Of a DNA stretch of 64,000 bases, positions 41,636 to 48,487 are shown in pieces (the first letter of the stretch is position 1; every line of letters starts with the position of its first letter). The position numbers and the translations under genes are program-made. The notes beneath the pieces were generated by a model. The model was given only the letters and a program-made list of their open reading frames with translations. It was not told the origin of the DNA and ran no database searches. This DNA is from Ammoniphilus sp. YIM 78166. Lineage in GTDB: Bacteria; Bacillota; Bacilli; Aneurinibacillales; RAOX-1. The stretch is from assembly GCF_004522215.1 (NCBI RefSeq), contig NZ_SDLR01000007.1, positions 62,001-126,000 of the forward strand. Direction: 5' to 3'.

Positions 41636-42430
41636 ATGAAACAATACCACGAACTATGTCAACATATACTCGATACCGGAGTTTCAAAAGAAGATCGTAC
41701 AGGAACGGGAACGATTAGCACCTTTGGTTACCAAATGAGGTTTCCTCTTGCAGAAGGCTTTCCGCTAGTGACGACCAAAAAGCTGCATCTTAAATCCATC
41801 ATCCATGAACTCTTATGGTTCCTTCGAGGTTCGACGAACAACAACGAGCTAGAAGAAGTGGGGGTGCGGATCTGGCGTGAGTGGGCGAAGGAGGACGGCG
41901 ATCTCGGACCGGTGTACGGCAAGCAATGGAGATCCTGGAGCTGTCCAGATGGAACGACCGTGGATCAGATCGCACAGGTGGTGCATGATATCAAGACCAA
42001 CCCGGACTCCCGCCGACTCATCGTCAGTGCATGGAATGTGGCGGATATCCCTCAGATGGCCCTTGCGCCTTGCCACACCATGTTTCAGTTTTATGTTGCG
42101 AACGGTAAACTCTCTTGCCAGCTCTATCAGCGCAGCGCGGATGTTTTCCTTGGGGTCCCTTTTAACATTGCTTCTTACGCTCTCTTAACGATGATGATTG
42201 CGCAAGTTTGCGATTTAGAACCGGGGGATTTCGTGCATACATTTGGCGACGCTCATATCTACAACAATCACATTGAACAAGTGAAGCTTCAGCTCACTCG
42301 TGAGCCAAGACCGCTGCCGCAAATGGTGCTCAACCCGGAAGTCAAGGATATTTTCGGCTTCAAGTATGAAGATTTTGAGCTAAAGAATTACGATCCCCAC
42401 CCTCATATTAAGGGGGAGGTTTCCGTATGA
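41636..42430 (+). CDS. thyA: Thymidylate synthase
   Basis: Makes dTMP from dUMP using methylene-tetrahydrofolate. It is 264 residues, the ThyA short form. The nucleophile Cys is in LAPCHTMFQF; phosphate-binding Arg residues are in SKEDRTGTGT and DSRRLIVSAWN, and QLYQRSADVFLGVPFNIASYA is conserved. The start follows GGAGGAGG. It overlaps folA by 4 nt, coupling it to the enzyme that recycles its dihydrofolate product. Confidence 0.98.
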   Translation: MKQYHELCQHILDTGVSKEDRTGTGTISTFGYQMRFPLAEGFPLVTTKKLHLKSIIHELLWFLRGSTNNNELEEVGVRIWREWAKEDGDLGPVYGKQWRSWSCPDGTTVDQIAQVVHDIKTNPDSRRLIVSAWNVADIPQMALAPCHTMFQFYVANGKLSCQLYQRSADVFLGVPFNIASYALLTMMIAQVCDLEPGDFVHTFGDAHIYNNHIEQVKLQLTREPRPLPQMVLNPEVKDIFGFKYEDFELKNYDPHPHIKGEVSV

Positions 42431-42906
42431 TTTCGGTCATCGTCGCGATGTCCCAAAACCGGGTGATCGGTAAAGATAATAAGATGCCATGGCATCTTCC
42501 TGCGGACTTGGCTTACTTCAAGAAAATCACCATGGGGCATACCATCTTAATGGGCAGGAAAACGTTTGAGTCCATGGGCAGACCCTTGCCAGGCCGACGT
42601 AACGTTATCTTGACGAGGCAAACCAATTATCATCCGGAAGGCTGCACCGTCTATCACTCGATGGAGGAGGCCCTGGAGGCTTTTCACGGGGAGGATCTGT
42701 TTGTGATCGGAGGAGCGGAGATCATTAAGGAATTTTTGCCGCTGGTGGACAAACTTTATTTAACTCTGATTGATGAGGAGTTTGAAGGAGATACGTTTCT
42801 TCCTGAATTTCATCCGGAGGATTGGGTGGAGGTTTCCCGAACGCCTGGCGTAATGGATGAGAAAAACAGCTATCCTCATGAATTCATCGTATACGAGAAA
42901 AAGTAA
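42427..42906 (+). CDS. folA: Dihydrofolate reductase
   Basis: Reduces dihydrofolate with NADPH; 159 residues. Typical features: VIGKDNKMPWHLPADL (Trp and following Asp at the active site), GRKTFESMGRPLPGRRN and VIGGAEI. It starts in the thyA stop and ends at a terminator. Confidence 0.97.
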   Translation: MISVIVAMSQNRVIGKDNKMPWHLPADLAYFKKITMGHTILMGRKTFESMGRPLPGRRNVILTRQTNYHPEGCTVYHSMEEALEAFHGEDLFVIGGAEIIKEFLPLVDKLYLTLIDEEFEGDTFLPEFHPEDWVEVSRTPGVMDEKNSYPHEFIVYEKK

Positions 42907-42932
42907 GTCCGACGGCGGACTTACTTTTTTTG
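42901..42932 (+). terminator. Terminator after folA
   Basis: AAGTAAGTCC (42901-42910) pairs with GGACTTACTT (42917-42926), then a T run. The stem begins at the last codon. Confidence 0.85.
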
Positions 42933-42965
42933 TTGGCTAGAGGATATCCATCAAACAATGGATTT

Positions 42966-43006
42966 TATCCCTCAATTAGAGGAATATATCCCTCATTTAT
43001 CCCTCA
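42966..43006. repeat. Three copies of TATCCCTCA
   Basis: TATCCCTCA at 42966-42974, 42987-42995 and 42998-43006, all in one orientation, spaced 21 and 11 bp, at the 3' end of the hydrolase gene. Role unknown. Confidence 0.6.
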
Positions 43007-43011
43007 AATCC

Positions 43012-43878
43012 CTACACCCTCGGGAACACCCCAGGATCATTCGGCAGATCCATCAGCTCCTGATAAGGTGCAAAAAACTCCGTTGGGGTTTCCTCTACTG
43101 GGCGATGGTGAGTATAAATGAACTGTTTGATTAAATCATTCATCTCAATTGAAGCCTTAGTGGGCAGGTGATGCTTCACATTGGAAACAAACTTGAGTTC
43201 ATTATTCGGAAGCTCTCGATGAAGTACCTGAGCGTAAGACATAAATCGGTAGTCCTTCTCTCCGTAGAGCAACAGCACCGGATGCTCAATCTCCCGGAGC
43301 CGAGAAGAGCAATTGTAAGTCAAGCCGTAGCGGTAGTATTGTTCGATGTTTTTGGGGTTTCCTCTTTTCGCCTCGCTCATCTGCTCTTGGAATAATTCCT
43401 TGGTATCGGAGTTCGTCCAGGAAACGGCTCGGGCTAGGAGGTCACGGCCTTTAGTGCCAGTGGCCGCAATGTTAGCACCTAGCTTGATCTGCTGTCTCAA
43501 CCTCCAATCCAGTACCTCAGACATCCCTCCGAGGAGTATCCCGCCGAAAGTGCGCTCCGGATATCGAAGCATATATTCCAAAGCAGCCGTACCTCCCATC
43601 GAATAGCCGCAAATATAGGTCTTTTCAACCTCCAATTGATCTAGGATTGCGATGATGTCGTCCGCGATTAGGGAATAAGTGATGGGCAGCATCGAAGCGG
43701 AGCTATGACCATGACCGCGAATATCAAATGTAATCACGCGAAAAAAAGGGGAGAGATCCCTTACTTGATAGGTAAAACCCTTACCAGTCAAGGTTGGTGG
43801 ATGGATAAATACGATCGGAACGCCTTCACCGTGGCTTTCATAGTGAAGGATCGCTCCATTCACAGCAAGTTTTGGCAT
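43012..43878 (-). CDS. Alpha/beta hydrolase
   Basis: 288 residues from the ATG at 43878, which follows AGGAGA. The longer frame to 43950 would run into the palindrome of the intergenic region. Catalytic triad candidates: Ser in GYSMGG (about 97), Asp in YGEKDYRF and His in VKHHLP. The oxyanion HPPTLTGKG lies after strand 3. Similar to the 3-oxoadipate enol-lactonase/esterase branch; substrate unknown. It is monocistronic and divergent from yunB. Confidence 0.85.
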   Translation of the reverse strand: MPKLAVNGAILHYESHGEGVPIVFIHPPTLTGKGFTYQVRDLSPFFRVITFDIRGHGHSSASMLPITYSLIADDIIAILDQLEVEKTYICGYSMGGTAALEYMLRYPERTFGGILLGGMSEVLDWRLRQQIKLGANIAATGTKGRDLLARAVSWTNSDTKELFQEQMSEAKRGNPKNIEQYYRYGLTYNCSSRLREIEHPVLLLYGEKDYRFMSYAQVLHRELPNNELKFVSNVKHHLPTKASIEMNDLIKQFIYTHHRPVEETPTEFFAPYQELMDLPNDPGVFPRV

Positions 43879-43925
43879 GGGCCGATTCTCCTTATTAATA
43901 AATGTTGTTTTAGTTTGAGTGTTTC

Positions 43926-43951
43926 CTTGGCATGGTATACCCCTTGCCAAG
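43926..43951. promoter_or_regulatory. Nested palindrome between the hydrolase gene and yunB
   Basis: CTTGGCA (43926-43932) pairs with TGCCAAG (43945-43951) around an inner perfect palindrome GGTATACC (43934-43941). It overlaps a possible SigE-like promoter for yunB (ATA at 43937, GCATAGGTT at 43951). Candidate operator; promoter assignment is weak. Confidence 0.4.
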
Positions 43952-43976
43952 CATAGGTTGTATTAGGGGGTGAAAT

Positions 43977-44729
43977 ATGGCCAGATTCAGACCAGGACGA
44001 AGAATGAGCGGAATGAAAATGAAGCCCTTCAGCTTCAAGACAGCCTTCTTCATTTCGTTTACCATCTTCTTACTCATCTCATTTCAAACCTTCTTATATA
44101 TTGAACGAAAGCTGGAACCAGCCATGCTCAAAATTGCGATGACAAAAGTCGAGCAGCTTGCAGCGGATGCCATTAACGAAGCGATCAGCAAGCGGATTGC
44201 GGAGGGAGTAGACTTCAAGGAGCTGGTGTACTTCCAGGAGGATGCGGAAGGGCAGATTCGTGCCATCTTATTTAACTATAATGAACAGACCCGTATCGTG
44301 GGAGAGGCGACGGCACGAGTCAGCAACACTTTAAAAGAGCTGGAATCGATTCCTCTCATCATACCGCTTGGTCAGGCGCTCGACAGCAATATTTTAGCGA
44401 TGATTGGACCGGACGTGCCGATCACAATGGTACCGATGGGTTCCGTACAAGTGAATATGGTGCCTGAAATTAGGGAAGCTGGGATCAATATGGTACATAT
44501 TAATGTATTCATTCAAATTCAGGCCAAAGTTCAGGTCGTGATCCCCTTCACAACCGAACCGACTATCGTAAAAACTCAGATCCCTATTACACAAGCTCTC
44601 TTTATGGGTCAAGTTCCACAATTCTATTTTAAAGGCAGTGGAATACCAGGGGAAGGTTCGGGGCCGACTTTACTGCCACCTTTACAAATTGATGGCAAGA
44701 ACTTTCAAATGCCTAGTACGGGACAGTAA
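43977..44729 (+). CDS. yunB: Sporulation protein YunB
   Basis: 250 residues. One N-terminal membrane anchor (AFFISFTIFLLISFQTFLYI, about 24-43) is followed by an extracellular domain with the YunB pattern LEPAMLKIAM, DAINEAISK and IPLGQALDSNILA. In B. subtilis yunB is SigE-controlled and needed for normal spore formation, with unknown biochemistry. GGGGTG precedes the ATG. It is separated from yunC and yunD by the catabolic region. Confidence 0.93.
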   Translation: MARFRPGRRMSGMKMKPFSFKTAFFISFTIFLLISFQTFLYIERKLEPAMLKIAMTKVEQLAADAINEAISKRIAEGVDFKELVYFQEDAEGQIRAILFNYNEQTRIVGEATARVSNTLKELESIPLIIPLGQALDSNILAMIGPDVPITMVPMGSVQVNMVPEIREAGINMVHINVFIQIQAKVQVVIPFTTEPTIVKTQIPITQALFMGQVPQFYFKGSGIPGEGSGPTLLPPLQIDGKNFQMPSTGQ

Positions 44730-44780
44730 TCTTGTAGTAAAATATACCTATATGGTCGGTGTGATTTAGGGAGAGACTCT

Positions 44781-45344
44781 ATGGATGAGTATAGAAGAAC
44801 AGAATGGTTTCGGTTCGAGTTTAAGCCACCTTTGCAAGGAAAATTAAAAATTGCTAAAGTGATGGGTAGGGAAGTGGCCTCTTCTGAAGGGTTAATAGAG
44901 ATTATCGACATCAGCCCCAGTGGAATGAAGCTCTCTACCCATTTGGAAATACCCATAGATGACGCTATAATCGTTGCCGTTCGCTTTACGATCAATCAAC
45001 TCGAGTTGTGTTACGAAGCCAATCTGGTTTGGCACAAGGGAAGCTATTACGGTTTAAGGCTTCATACAAGTGAACAGCAAGAGGAGAGTTTAGTCCAAGA
45101 AATTAAGTATTACGCTAAGAAGAACAAAGTAGAGATGAAGGATTCCAGAAGATTTCAAAAGCAAGAGAATCGACAGGTATATGGAGAAACGTATCAGGTC
45201 TATCAGCTTCATGGCGGACATAGAAAATGGATGAACCGGTTCTGGGATGAAGATCAGGCCATTAAGTTCGCCAAAAAATTTCAAAATACCATTGTCGTTC
45301 ATGCAAAAAGCCAAGCGGTGGTTTACGGAAAAGATGTTCAATAA
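44781..45344 (+). CDS. PilZ-domain-like protein
   Basis: 187 residues. The N-terminal half fits a PilZ domain: an Arg-rich entry YRRTEWFRFEF and the D/NxSxxG motif IIDISPSGMKLS (about 42-53), then VAVRFTINQLELCYEANLVWHKGSYYGLRL. The first motif has one residue more than the classic RxxxR, so cyclic-di-GMP binding is possible but not certain. The C-terminal half (about 115-187) is unassigned and aromatic. Start after GGGAGAG. Confidence 0.7.
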   Translation: MDEYRRTEWFRFEFKPPLQGKLKIAKVMGREVASSEGLIEIIDISPSGMKLSTHLEIPIDDAIIVAVRFTINQLELCYEANLVWHKGSYYGLRLHTSEQQEESLVQEIKYYAKKNKVEMKDSRRFQKQENRQVYGETYQVYQLHGGHRKWMNRFWDEDQAIKFAKKFQNTIVVHAKSQAVVYGKDVQ

Positions 45345-45387
45345 AAAATCCCCTCTGGCTGAGGCAGATTAGCCAAGAGGGGTTTTT
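45343..45387. terminator. Bidirectional terminator
   Basis: AAAATCCCCTCTGGCT pairs with AGCCAAGAGGGGTTTTT; A and T runs on both sides serve the PilZ gene and the convergent permease gene. Confidence 0.85.
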
Positions 45388-45389
45388 CT

Positions 45390-46733
45390 TTATTTATAAA
45401 CTACTTTTCCGGGTTTCAAGTCGGTAAGCGGAATTCTGAACATGTTTGTTCTAAAGAAAAGATAAACCAGACCAAAACCGATCCATACCGCCCCGGCAAG
45501 GAGAGTTTGACCGTCAAGAAGGGTGAGCAGCCAGCCAATGAAGGAAGCACCGATTAACGGGAAGATGAGATAAAGAAAGGTTTGACTAAAAGAACGACGC
45601 TTTTCTTTGATATAGTAATGAGCAATCACCGAGAGATTAACAAAAGTAAAGGCAGTCAGCGCGCCAAAGCTGACAAACATGACAGCTGTGTCCAGATTAA
45701 CGACAAGGGCTAATAGAGAGATAATGGACACAAACACGATATTAATTACGGGAGTTTGAAATCTTGGATGAATATAAGCAAAGATCTTTTCCGGAAGGAC
45801 GGATTCCTTGCCGAAGGCGTATAAGAAACGAGATACGCTAGTAACGGAGGAAACTCCTTGGGTAAACGTTGCAACAATCAGAACGGTAATGAATAAGGAA
45901 CTTAACAGATTTCCGCCCACTAGCTTGACCAGTTCCATCGAAGCGGTATCCGGATCTATGAAAGAAAACGAGGGATAGGCCAGCTTGCTGAAATAAGAGG
46001 TGGTAAGGTATAGCACGGCCGCGATACAAACAATGAGAAAAATGGCCCTTGGAATGGTTTTGGATGGATTGATTGTCTCTTCTGCCATCGTTGTTACAGC
46101 GTCAAAGCCAAGGAAGCAGAAGCAGATCAACGCCGCTCCAGCAAAAATAGTGGAGACAGGGATCTCGTTGTTAAAGAAAGGCTGAATGGAAAGCAACGAA
46201 CCTGCTCCCGTTCCTCCGACAAGATCTTTGATAAGGAAAGCACAGAAAAAAATAATGAAAATCACTTGAAAGATAACAGAAAATCCACTGACTTTTGCTA
46301 CGGACTTAATCCCGATAATGTTTACAAATGCAAGAATTATATTGAGTGAAATAATCCATGCATAAATGGGGATAGAAGGAAATTGTACATTTAAGAATAT
46401 TCCGAATGTTAAACAGGCGATAATCGGTGAAAACAGATAGTCGAGCAGAAGTGCCCAGCCTACTACAAAGCCAGTTAACGGACTTAATGCCTTTTTTGTA
46501 TACGTATAAGCAGAGCCTGCAATGGGGAAGGCTTTGGCCATTTGGCTATAGCTGTAGGCCGTAAAGAAGATAGCCAGAAATGCAACAAAATATGCCGCGA
46601 CCAACATGCCCTGAGAAGCTTCGAAGGCCACTCCATATACCGTAAAGTAAATCATGGGGGTCATCCAGGCCAAGCCTACGAAAACAACATGGGGTACGGT
46701 TAGTGTTTTTGCCAGTGTAGCATGTTCTCTCAT
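45390..46733 (-). CDS. APC-family amino acid/amine permease
   Basis: 447 residues from the ATG at 46733 after AGAAGGG; the longer frame to 46784 has no ribosome site. Twelve hydrophobic helices. APC features: FPIAGSAYTYTKKAL near helix 2-3 and CFLGFDAVTTMAEETINPSKTIPRAI (shortened: FLGFDAVTTMAEE), as in the putrescine importer PuuP branch. It is divergent from the guanidine operon and shares a control region with it, so import of guanidine or a guanidino/amine precursor is a reasonable guess, not shown by sequence. Confidence 0.88.
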   Translation of the reverse strand: MREHATLAKTLTVPHVVFVGLAWMTPMIYFTVYGVAFEASQGMLVAAYFVAFLAIFFTAYSYSQMAKAFPIAGSAYTYTKKALSPLTGFVVGWALLLDYLFSPIIACLTFGIFLNVQFPSIPIYAWIISLNIILAFVNIIGIKSVAKVSGFSVIFQVIFIIFFCAFLIKDLVGGTGAGSLLSIQPFFNNEIPVSTIFAGAALICFCFLGFDAVTTMAEETINPSKTIPRAIFLIVCIAAVLYLTTSYFSKLAYPSFSFIDPDTASMELVKLVGGNLLSSLFITVLIVATFTQGVSSVTSVSRFLYAFGKESVLPEKIFAYIHPRFQTPVINIVFVSIISLLALVVNLDTAVMFVSFGALTAFTFVNLSVIAHYYIKEKRRSFSQTFLYLIFPLIGASFIGWLLTLLDGQTLLAGAVWIGFGLVYLFFRTNMFRIPLTDLKPGKVVYK

Positions 46734-46807
46734 ATTTAACCCTTCTTCCTTTTGTGCGTCATTTGTTGCTAATTGTAGAATCAAAAATTCGGTTGACGCA
46801 ATTATTC

Positions 46808-46824
46808 TGTTAGGTTATCTAACA
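46808..46824. promoter_or_regulatory. Operator palindrome 1 (permease/guanidine operon)
   Basis: TGTTAG-GTTAT-CTAACA, perfect 6-bp arms. It matches a second copy 38 bp away. Probably a binding site for an unidentified regulator; none is encoded nearby. Confidence 0.6.
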
Positions 46825-46845
46825 TATTTTTCGTTTCTAAAACAC

Positions 46846-46862
46846 TGTTAGAAAATCTAACA
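46846..46862. promoter_or_regulatory. Operator palindrome 2 (permease/guanidine operon)
   Basis: TGTTAG-AAAAT-CTAACA, the same arms as operator 1. It lies about 30 bp upstream of the TATAAT (46892-46897) that probably starts the riboswitch transcript. Confidence 0.6.
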
Positions 46863-46891
46863 TAATAATGGATTTGCTTGATAATTCTGCC

Positions 46892-46897
46892 TATAAT
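46892..46897 (+). promoter_or_regulatory. -10 element of the guanidine riboswitch transcript
   Basis: Consensus TATAAT with no good -35 at 17 bp, which may mean activator dependence (see the two upstream palindromes). Confidence 0.45.
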
Positions 46898-46954
46898 ACA
46901 GGTAAGAGCAAACAACAACAACTGAAAACAGGTTCTTGAATTTAAGAACAAAAA

Positions 46955-47071
46955 AGCTGTCTAGGGTTCCGTTGCTGAAATCAGTAAGGCTGGTCCAAGA
47001 GACGGCGTATAGACGTCAGTCTATATAACACGGAAGGATAAAAGCCTGGGAGATTCGTCTCCTAGGCTTTT
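46955..47071 (+). promoter_or_regulatory. Guanidine-I riboswitch (ykkC class) with terminator
   Basis: Conserved ykkC-motif strings are present in order: CTAGGGTTCCG (46961-46971), GGCTGGTCCAAGAG (46988-47001), ACACGGAAGGATAAAAGCC and TGGGAGA (to about 47053). The 3' strand AAAGCCTGGGAG also forms the 5' arm of the terminator with CTCCTAGGCTTT plus a T run (47040-47071). Binding of guanidine should hold it in the aptamer and let transcription continue: an ON switch. The enzymes downstream fit guanidine breakdown. Confidence 0.95.
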
Positions 47072-47099
47072 TTATTTTAGATATAAGGGGAGGTCAAAA

Positions 47100-47822
47100 A
47101 TGAACAACAACTGGAGTACCACGCTTGGTTCTGGAGGAAAATGGTCTGAAACGATTGGAAAAGGAAAGTGGATTCGTTTTACCGCCTTACAGCAAGGTGC
47201 AAATGTATCTCTATTACTGTTTAATGCCAAGGATCTGACCGAGCGCTATAACATGCCTGATACGTTAAAGGCTCAACATACTTCCCATTTGACGAAGGGG
47301 AATGTCCTGATGAGCGATAATGGTCGCGTGCTGGCCAGTATCGTAGAGGATACTCTTGGTTGGCACGACCCGATTTGTGGTCATACCACAAGAGCGTTGA
47401 CGGATGAAAAATATGGACGCACGACCTATCAGGTCCGTAGGAATGAGTGGCTGCGCAGCGGTCAAGAAAATTTCGCTGTGGAACTGGTTCGAAACGGTCT
47501 GGGGTTACGCGATATGGTGCCTGTGGTGAATTTGTTCTCCAAAGTGTTTTGTGATGACCAAGGAAACATGCATTATTGCTTAGACCACTGTGAAGAGGGA
47601 GCGACGGTCACCCTGCGTACAGAGATGGATGTATTGCTTGTATTATCGAATACGCCAAATCCCCTAGATCCACGAACGTCATTTCCTTCTGTACCTGTCA
47701 AACTAGAAGTCCTTCCAGCTTTACCGGTTGAAACGGATGATTATTGTGTGAATTATCGGCCGGAGAACCGCCGGGCGTTTGAAAATACTTGGCAGTACGA
47801 TTGCCTGAGGGGGGGCCTATAA
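47100..47822 (+). CDS. Carboxyguanidine deiminase subunit (urea carboxylase-associated family, DUF1989)
   Basis: 240 residues of the DUF1989 family, formerly urea carboxylase-associated protein 2. Published work on this family (CgdA/CgdB) shows that the two paralogues together deiminate carboxyguanidine to allophanate. Visible pattern: GKWIRFTALQQGANVSLLLFN, a metal-site-like GWHDPICGHTT and ECxDH-like HYCLDHCEEGATV. Start after GGGGAGG. It is first gene after the riboswitch; its TAA overlaps the next ATG by one base. Confidence 0.9.
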   Translation: MNNNWSTTLGSGGKWSETIGKGKWIRFTALQQGANVSLLLFNAKDLTERYNMPDTLKAQHTSHLTKGNVLMSDNGRVLASIVEDTLGWHDPICGHTTRALTDEKYGRTTYQVRRNEWLRSGQENFAVELVRNGLGLRDMVPVVNLFSKVFCDDQGNMHYCLDHCEEGATVTLRTEMDVLLVLSNTPNPLDPRTSFPSVPVKLEVLPALPVETDDYCVNYRPENRRAFENTWQYDCLRGGL

Positions 47823-48475
47823 TGGCTGTTTTTAATCGAGTAGAGAGTCAGCGAAAGGCCGAGGAAGCTTGTTATGATCAAATCATTTCGGCAGGAGATG
47901 GCTGGATGCACGAGCTTCTGCCTGGCCAAGTGCTGCGGATTATTGATTTGGAAGGAAACCAAGCGGCCGATACGCTGTTCTTTGATGCAGATCATCCAGA
48001 AGATCACTATAGTGCGGTGGCAACCATTGCCGGGCAAAAAAATATCTACTTGACCACGGGTTCCGTACTTAGGTCCGAATCGGGTAAAGAGCTTTTAACG
48101 ATTGTGGCCGACACTTGCGGAAGACATGACACATTAGGGGGAGCCTGCTCCGCTCAAAGCAATACCGTCCGCTATGCTCATGAAACATTGCCGATGCATA
48201 ATTGCCGGGATACCTTCATGCTGCAGATGTCTCAGCACGAAAGCGGACGTTATACAAAACGAGATTTGGCTCCGAATATTAACTTTTTCATGAATGTCCC
48301 TGTCACAACAGAGGGCGGACTGAAGTTTGATGATGGGGTTTCTGGTCCCGGCTGTTATGTAGAGCTTCAAGCCCATTGCCGGACGACGGTGCTCATCAGT
48401 AATTGCCCGCAGCTGAACAACCCTTGCAATGCGTATAACCCAACCCCCATTCGATTGCTCATCTGGGAAAAGTAG
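47822..48475 (+). CDS. Carboxyguanidine deiminase subunit (urea carboxylase-associated family, DUF1989)
   Basis: 217 residues from ATG 47822 (TAATG overlap), after a G-run ribosome site; the longer frame from 47789 is inside the previous gene. Second DUF1989 paralogue, formerly urea carboxylase-associated protein 1. It has LRIIDLEGNQAADTLFF, CGRHDTLGGACS and HNCRDTFM, the Cys/His positions expected for the metal centre. Pairing with the first subunit matches the heteromeric enzyme. Which of the two is CgdA and which CgdB is left open. Confidence 0.9.
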   Translation: MAVFNRVESQRKAEEACYDQIISAGDGWMHELLPGQVLRIIDLEGNQAADTLFFDADHPEDHYSAVATIAGQKNIYLTTGSVLRSESGKELLTIVADTCGRHDTLGGACSAQSNTVRYAHETLPMHNCRDTFMLQMSQHESGRYTKRDLAPNINFFMNVPVTTEGGLKFDDGVSGPGCYVELQAHCRTTVLISNCPQLNNPCNAYNPTPIRLLIWEK

Positions 48476-48487
48476 GAGGAAACTGCC

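Noticed and set aside
42930..43121. 63-codon ORF after folA
   Set aside because: Starts inside the T tract of the folA terminator, contains the TATCCCTCA repeats and overlaps the hydrolase gene.
43705..43956. Plus-strand ORF opposite the hydrolase start
   Set aside because: No ribosome site and antisense to a supported gene.
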